From NCBI RefSeq assembly GCF_031179985.1, contig NZ_JAPSHJ010000016.1, positions 21,714 to 85,713 on the forward strand: DNA of 64,000 bases. Reading direction: 5' to 3'. The stretch comes from Arthrobacter sp. Its GTDB lineage: Bacteria > Actinomycetota > Actinomycetes > Actinomycetales > Micrococcaceae. Made by a program: the position numbers and the translations under genes. Below the pieces are notes generated by a model. The model was given only the letters and a program-made list of their open reading frames with translations, had not been told where the DNA came from and made no database searches. Shown piece after piece: positions 59,499 through 64,000 of this stretch (position 1 is the stretch's first letter; each line of letters opens with the position of its first letter).

Positions 59499-60743
59499 TC
59501 AGGGCTCCTTGCTGATGAGGAGTTCGTGGGCGCCGGCTGCTGCCGCACCCATCGACTCCACGACCGTCTTGGTCCGCTGGTGTGTTGCGGCGTCCTCGGC
59601 CGGTGTTGCACACGGTCCTTGCGGTGCGTCGGAAGCGACCGAACACCACCTGTAAGGGTCACGGACAATGACCGAAGGGGCCCAGGCAAGATCTGCCGCA
59701 GTCCATTTTCCGGCAGCGTCCTGGCTGAACTGGGCCCTGACCAACAACCCCTCGTTGTTGACCTGGTACCACGGCGACAACTCTGTCACTCCGTTGCCCA
59801 AGCCGTAAACAATCCATGTTCCTTTGTACTGCTCGATCGGCAGCACGGAGTGGGTGTGGTGCCCGTAGATCATGGTGAATTCGCCGCTGTCCACCAGTGC
59901 ATGGGCGGTCTCCTGCTGCTGGGCGTTCGCCTCGCTGGCGTATTCATCGCCTGCGTGCATGACTCCCAGCACGATGTCAGCACCGAGGCTTTTGGCTTTC
60001 TTGGCCTTGGCGATCATGGTGGCTGCGTCGAGCATGTCCACCTGCCATTCCTGTTCGGGAATCTGGCCGTTGAGTCCGTAGGTGCCAATGATGACGGCAA
60101 TTTTCGCTGCGGGAGTAGGAATGATGAGAATCTCCTGCGCCTCGGCCTCCGTCCGGTACGAGCCGGTGTGCTTCATCCCGGCAGCGTCGAGGGCATCCAG
60201 AGTGCGGACCAGGCCCTCGGTTCCGCGGTCAATGGTGTGGTTGCTGGCCGTGGTGCACGCCTGATAGCCCACAGCTTTGGAGGCGGAAATGATCTGCGGG
60301 GGAACATTGAACGACGGGTAGGCCGAGAAGGGGCCGTCGGGACCGGCGACCGGGGTCTCCTGATGGCAGATTGCGAGGTCGCTTCGCTGAATATACGGCC
60401 GCTGTCCTTCCAGGAGAGGAACGAAGTCCAGCCCTGGCTGTCCGGCTGCGGCTGCGTCCTGCTGGGCTTGTTGCCACAATTGCGTGTGCACAAGCATGTC
60501 GCCGGTGACCAGAACGGTAGTGCAGCGCAGCGTGGGGCATTCGGAGCCTTTGCCGGGGGTCGGCGTCGGCGTGGGCGTGGGTGTCGGGGAAGGTGACGGA
60601 GACGCCGGCGGTGCCGCCGCCGACGTCGTTGCCTCACGGTCCTGGTCGGCGATCACTCCGCAGGCAGCCATCGAAACCATGAGCGCCGCCGCGGCTGAGA
60701 CTGCGGCGAGCCTGTGGGAGAGTTTTCTGGGATTGCTCGACAT
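59499..60743 (-). CDS. CapA-family lipoprotein (poly-gamma-glutamate synthesis/metallophosphatase-like)
   Basis: Extracellular, lipid-anchored protein of 414 residues. ATG at 60743 has AGGA eight bases before it and avoids overlap with the next gene. Signal peptide with lipobox-like SMAAC, then a Ser/Pro/Thr linker (SPSPTPTPTPTPTP) and the CapA domain: VTGDMLVHTQLW, ASNHTIDRG and GHHTHSVLPIE carry the metal-binding residues of the calcineurin-like fold. CapA belongs to the poly-gamma-glutamate capsule system of Bacillus, but no capBCD genes are near, so another envelope phosphoesterase role is more likely. Confidence 0.88.
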   Translation of the reverse strand: MSSNPRKLSHRLAAVSAAAALMVSMAACGVIADQDREATTSAAAPPASPSPSPTPTPTPTPTPGKGSECPTLRCTTVLVTGDMLVHTQLWQQAQQDAAAAGQPGLDFVPLLEGQRPYIQRSDLAICHQETPVAGPDGPFSAYPSFNVPPQIISASKAVGYQACTTASNHTIDRGTEGLVRTLDALDAAGMKHTGSYRTEAEAQEILIIPTPAAKIAVIIGTYGLNGQIPEQEWQVDMLDAATMIAKAKKAKSLGADIVLGVMHAGDEYASEANAQQQETAHALVDSGEFTMIYGHHTHSVLPIEQYKGTWIVYGLGNGVTELSPWYQVNNEGLLVRAQFSQDAAGKWTAADLAWAPSVIVRDPYRWCSVASDAPQGPCATPAEDAATHQRTKTVVESMGAAAAGAHELLISKEP

Positions 60744-60810
60744 GTTCGACATCCTACGGCGAACGCCGCGGATGCTGGTCAACCATGCCGCCGCGTGAAA
60801 TTGTTGCTTC

Positions 60811-62823
60811 ATGACGAACCCCCTTCTGACACCCAGCCCTCTGCCGTTCGGGCTGCCGCCCTTTGCCGATATCTCGGAAATCCACTACGGGGAAGCAATC
60901 CGGGCCGGTCTGGCGGAGCATCTGGAAGAAATCGGGGAAATCGCCGCAAACCCGGAGCCGCCGACGTTCGAGAACACGGCCCTGGCGATGGAGCGCAGCG
61001 GTGCCCTCCTTCAGCGCGCGGCGGCCTCCTTCTTCACGCTGGTTTCGGCACACGCATCAGATGCCGTCCGCTCCCTGGAGACTGAAGTGTCACCGCTGTT
61101 TGCGGCACACCAGGACGCAATCTATATGAACAGAGAACTGTTCGAACGCTTCAATGCTTTGAAGACAGAAGGACTCGACGGCGAATCGGCGCGGCTGGTC
61201 CAGGAGTACCTTAAAGAATTCCGGGAGTCAGGGATTCAACTGGACGCCGCCGGACAGGAAAGGCTCAGAGCGGTGAATGCAGAGCTTTCCCGCCTTGGCA
61301 CCGAGTACGGCCAACGCGTGAAGGAAGGTATGAAGCAGTCGGCCTTGCTGCTGGAGGATGCAGGTGAACTGGCAGGGCTTTCCACCGATGACATTGCCAG
61401 TGCAGCGGAAGCGGCCCGCCTGGCCGGGCATGAGGGCAAATTCCTCCTCACCTTGATCCTGCCGAGCAATCAACCCGCAATGTCAGCCTTGGAAAACCGC
61501 CCTGTGCGCCGCCGGCTGTACGAGGCATCCGTCAGCCGCGGGAGCAGCGGCGGCAGCCTTGACGTCCTGGAACTCGTCAAGGACCTGGTGCGGCTGCGAT
61601 CTGAAAAGGCTGCCCTGCTGGGCTTCGGAAGCTATGCAGAACTGACTGTGGACCGTCAGACAGCCCCTGACTTCGAAGCCGTACAGTCCATGATGAACAG
61701 GCTCGCTCCCGCAGCTGTGCGGAACGCTGACGCGGAGAGTGCTGCGCTGGCGGAGATCGCAGGTCACCGGCTGGAGGCATGGGATTGGGCATACTATTCG
61801 GCACAAGTAAAGAAGGACAGGTATTCGGTTGATGACCGGCAACTGCGGCCCTACTTTGAACTGGATCGGGTGCTGACAGACGGTGTGTTTTTTGCAGCCA
61901 CCACGCTTTACGGCATCACTTTCCACGAACGAAACGATCTGGCGGGCTACCACGAGGACGTCAGGGTGTGGGAGGTCCGGAACGAAGACGGCTCTGAGCT
62001 TGGCCTGTTCCTGGGTGACTACTACACCCGTGAATCCAAGCGCGGCGGCGCGTGGATGAATTCGCTGGTTGAACAGTCGGCCCTGCTGGGAACCAAGCCT
62101 GTGGTCATCAACAACCTCAATGTCTCCAAGCCTCCCGCTGGCGAGCCGACCCTCCTCACCCTCGACGAGCTGCGCACCGCTTTTCACGAGTTCGGCCACG
62201 CACTCCACGGTCTGTTTTCCAGCGTGACCTTTCCCCGGTTCTCCGGCACGTCCGTGCCGCGGGACTTCGTTGAATACCCCTCCCAGGTCAACGAAATGTG
62301 GATCATGTGGCCCGAAGTCCTGGCCAACTACGCCCGGCACCACGAGACAGGCGAGCCCCTTCCCCTGAATGTGGTTGAACGCCTTAAGGACGCCGAGCTT
62401 TGGGGTGAGGGTTTCGGCACCACTGAATACTTGAGCGCCGCCCTGCTGGATCTCGCCTGGCATGTACTCGACGCGTCTGACATTCCTGCCGATCCCCTGG
62501 AATTCGAGGCCAAGGCACTGGTTTCAGCCGGTGTCGCCCACGCCCTGATTCCGCCCCGATACAGGACCGGCTATTTCCAACACATCTTTGCCGGAGACGG
62601 CTATGCGGCCGGCTACTACTCATACATCTGGAGCGAAGTGCTCGACGCCGACACCGTGGAGTGGTTCAGGGAGAACGGTGGACTCAACCGGCGAAATGGT
62701 GAGTTCTTCCGCTCTGAGCTGCTTGCCAGGGGAAACAGCCGGGATCCCCTGGAATCCTTCCGCGCATTCCGTGGCAGGGATGCCCAACTGGAACCGCTAC
62801 TCAAGCGCCGCGGCCTGGAATAA
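60811..62823 (+). CDS. M3-family metallopeptidase (oligopeptidase A / peptidyl-dipeptidase type)
   Basis: Zinc peptidase that degrades short peptides in the cytosol. The 670 residues fit the family. The active site is in AFHEFGHALHGLFS (HExGH-type), followed by the usual Glu about 25 residues on (PRDFVEYPSQVNEMW). The late FAGDGYAAGYYSYIWSEVL is typical of Dcp/oligopeptidase A. No signal peptide. ATG at 60811; divergent from the CapA-like gene over 67 bases. Ended by a strong hairpin. Confidence 0.96.
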   Translation: MTNPLLTPSPLPFGLPPFADISEIHYGEAIRAGLAEHLEEIGEIAANPEPPTFENTALAMERSGALLQRAAASFFTLVSAHASDAVRSLETEVSPLFAAHQDAIYMNRELFERFNALKTEGLDGESARLVQEYLKEFRESGIQLDAAGQERLRAVNAELSRLGTEYGQRVKEGMKQSALLLEDAGELAGLSTDDIASAAEAARLAGHEGKFLLTLILPSNQPAMSALENRPVRRRLYEASVSRGSSGGSLDVLELVKDLVRLRSEKAALLGFGSYAELTVDRQTAPDFEAVQSMMNRLAPAAVRNADAESAALAEIAGHRLEAWDWAYYSAQVKKDRYSVDDRQLRPYFELDRVLTDGVFFAATTLYGITFHERNDLAGYHEDVRVWEVRNEDGSELGLFLGDYYTRESKRGGAWMNSLVEQSALLGTKPVVINNLNVSKPPAGEPTLLTLDELRTAFHEFGHALHGLFSSVTFPRFSGTSVPRDFVEYPSQVNEMWIMWPEVLANYARHHETGEPLPLNVVERLKDAELWGEGFGTTEYLSAALLDLAWHVLDASDIPADPLEFEAKALVSAGVAHALIPPRYRTGYFQHIFAGDGYAAGYYSYIWSEVLDADTVEWFRENGGLNRRNGEFFRSELLARGNSRDPLESFRAFRGRDAQLEPLLKRRGLE

Positions 62824-62844
62824 CTCCGTCCACCCCTTAAAATA

Positions 62845-62883
62845 ACGGCGGCGAGTCACCTACTGCAGGTGACTCGCCGCCGT
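62845..62883 (+). terminator. Strong terminator after the M3 peptidase
   Basis: A perfect 17-bp stem (62845-62861 with 62867-62883, ACGGCGGCGAGTCACCT and its complement) around loop ACTGC, 21 bases after the stop, followed by a T-rich GGTTTGTT. It also faces the end of pdxS on the other strand; the 140 bases after it up to pdxS hold nothing else that I recognise. Confidence 0.9.
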
Positions 62884-63023
62884 CGCGGTTTGTTGCTAGG
62901 AGGCTGGTCGTGGTCCGGCAGCTTGCGTAAAAGGGGCCCTGCGTCCCCGCTCGCCGCGGAGCGGCCTCAGCGGGACGTGGGGAATAGCAAGCAGAGGATC
63001 AGGACCTGCCGTCAGGCAGAGGA

Positions 63024-63950
63024 CTACCAGCCGCGCTCGGCGAGGCGGTGCGGCTGCGGGATCTCGTCGACATTGATACCCACCATGGCCTCGCCCAGGC
63101 CGCGGGAGGCCTTGGCGATGACATCCGGGTCATCGAAGAAGGTGGTTGCCTTCACGACGGCGGCAGCGCGTTGGGCCGGGTTGCCGGACTTGAAGATGCC
63201 CGAGCCGACGAACACACCGTCGGCACCAAGCTGCATCATCATGGCAGCGTCAGCCGGAGTGGCGATGCCGCCGGCGGTGAACAGGACCACCGGAAGCTTG
63301 CCCGAAAGCGCTACTTCCTTGACCAGTTCGTACGGTGCCTGCAGTTCCTTGGCGGCCACGTACAGCTCATCCTCAGGCAGCGAGGAGAGCCGGCGGAGCT
63401 CTGCACGGATCTGGCGCATGTGGGTGGTGGCGTTGGAGACGTCGCCGGTGCCGGCTTCGCCCTTGGACCGGATCATCGCTGCGCCCTCGTTGATGCGGCG
63501 CAGTGCCTCACCGAGGTTGGTGGCACCGCAGACGAAGGGAACAGTGAATTTCCACTTGTCGATGTGGTTGGTGTAGTCGGCCGGGGTCAGGACCTCGGAC
63601 TCGTCAATGTAGTCCACTCCGAGGGACTGCAGGACCTGCGCCTCAACAAAGTGGCCGATCCGGGCCTTGGCCATGACCGGCACCGAGACTGCTTCGATGA
63701 TCTTGTCGATCATGTCAGGATCGGACATGCGGGACACGCCGCCCTGGGCACGGATATCGGCCGGAACACGTTCCAGCGCCATCACTGCCACGGCACCGGC
63801 GTCTTCGGCGATGCGGGCCTGCTCGACGTTAACGACGTCCATAATGACGCCGCCCTTGAGCATCTCAGCCATACCGCGCTTGACGCGCTTGCTGCCCGTG
63901 ACGCCGTTCGCCGACGAGCCGGCTTCGCTGCTTACATCAGGTGTAGACAC
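63024..63950 (-). CDS. pdxS: Pyridoxal 5'-phosphate synthase subunit PdxS
   Basis: Builds pyridoxal 5'-phosphate from ribose 5-phosphate, glyceraldehyde 3-phosphate and ammonia delivered by PdxT, in a dodecameric complex. The 308 residues have the family pattern: [40 protein letters not shown], the substrate lysine in [13 protein letters not shown] and [17 protein letters not shown] at 63950 follows AGGGG by five bases. The last 50 bases of the window hold only its leader, so its promoter and upstream partner are not visible. Confidence 0.98.
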   Translation of the reverse strand: MSTPDVSSEAGSSANGVTGSKRVKRGMAEMLKGGVIMDVVNVEQARIAEDAGAVAVMALERVPADIRAQGGVSRMSDPDMIDKIIEAVSVPVMAKARIGHFVEAQVLQSLGVDYIDESEVLTPADYTNHIDKWKFTVPFVCGATNLGEALRRINEGAAMIRSKGEAGTGDVSNATTHMRQIRAELRRLSSLPEDELYVAAKELQAPYELVKEVALSGKLPVVLFTAGGIATPADAAMMMQLGADGVFVGSGIFKSGNPAQRAAAVVKATTFFDDPDVIAKASRGLGEAMVGINVDEIPQPHRLAERGW

Positions 63951-64000
63951 AAAAACCCCTATGGGTAGATAGATGTTACTTTGATCCGGATTCCCGATCG

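Noticed and set aside
59526..60596. 356-codon open frame on the plus strand
   Set aside because: Antisense to the CapA-like gene, which has a signal peptide, lipobox-like site and domain motifs.
59499..60743. Poly-gamma-glutamate capsule locus
   Set aside because: Only a CapA-like protein is present; no capB, capC or capD homologue lies near it.
61483..62463. 326-codon open frame on the minus strand
   Set aside because: Antisense to the M3 peptidase including its HEFGH site.

Overview
The window is a 64 kb chromosomal segment from a high-GC actinobacterium. Gene content, gene order and protein sequences fit the Micrococcaceae, most likely Arthrobacter or Pseudarthrobacter. This is a judgement from recognised families and synteny; no database search was run. 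Nearly all of it is core chromosome with short intergenic gaps, many 1-8 bp start/stop overlaps and frequent GTG or TTG starts. No gap without a gene exceeds 300 bases. I saw no rRNA, tRNA, CRISPR array, transposase or prophage.

Layout. 1-2.8 kb (+): end of an aldo/keto reductase, an alpha/beta hydrolase and a GT4 glycosyltransferase. 2.8-18 kb (-): pyrR-pyrB-pyrC-(PH-like membrane protein)-carA-carB-pyrF, then mihF/gmk (fused), rpoZ, coaBC, metK and priA, which link UMP synthesis to nucleotide, CoA and SAM supply. 18.2-23.3 kb (+): an accessory island with a PrsW-type membrane protease and a four-gene overlapping cell-surface operon (alternate-signal exported protein, SipW/ER-type signal peptidase, LPETG surface protein, large second alternate-signal protein). 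23.5-37.1 kb (-): nusB, efp, a TPR protein, aroB, aroK, aroC, aroE, mltG, ruvX, alaS, two small membrane proteins, rpsD and rarA. 37.2-49.8 kb is mixed strand: actinobacterial VLRF1, a GNAT enzyme, aspS, an APC transporter, hisS, a membrane cyclophilin, a DUF349 protein, a NUDIX hydrolase, an AbiEi-like protein and rel. 49.9-57.4 kb (-): secF, secD, yajC, ruvB, ruvA, ruvC, yebC, pdxT. 57.4-64 kb: murT-gatD (+), a CapA-like lipoprotein (-), an M3 oligopeptidase (+) and pdxS (-).

How the genes work together. The pyr block encodes all UMP-pathway enzymes except dihydroorotate dehydrogenase and orotate phosphoribosyltransferase. It is headed by PyrR, and a convincing PyrR-binding RNA hairpin lies directly before the pyrR Shine-Dalgarno, which predicts translational feedback by UMP. 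The aro block supplies four shikimate steps. MltG, MurT/GatD and possibly CapA act on the envelope; SecDF-YajC assists secretion; RuvABC, RarA and PriA serve recombination and fork repair; Rel, VLRF1, EF-P, AlaS, AspS and HisS serve translation and its control.

The most unusual parts are the SipW-type surface operon inserted on the opposite strand between nusB and pyrR, the in-frame mIHF-guanylate kinase fusion, the PyrR-binding hairpin, the very histidine-rich cytoplasmic segment of MltG, and a MurT without the zinc-ribbon cysteines.
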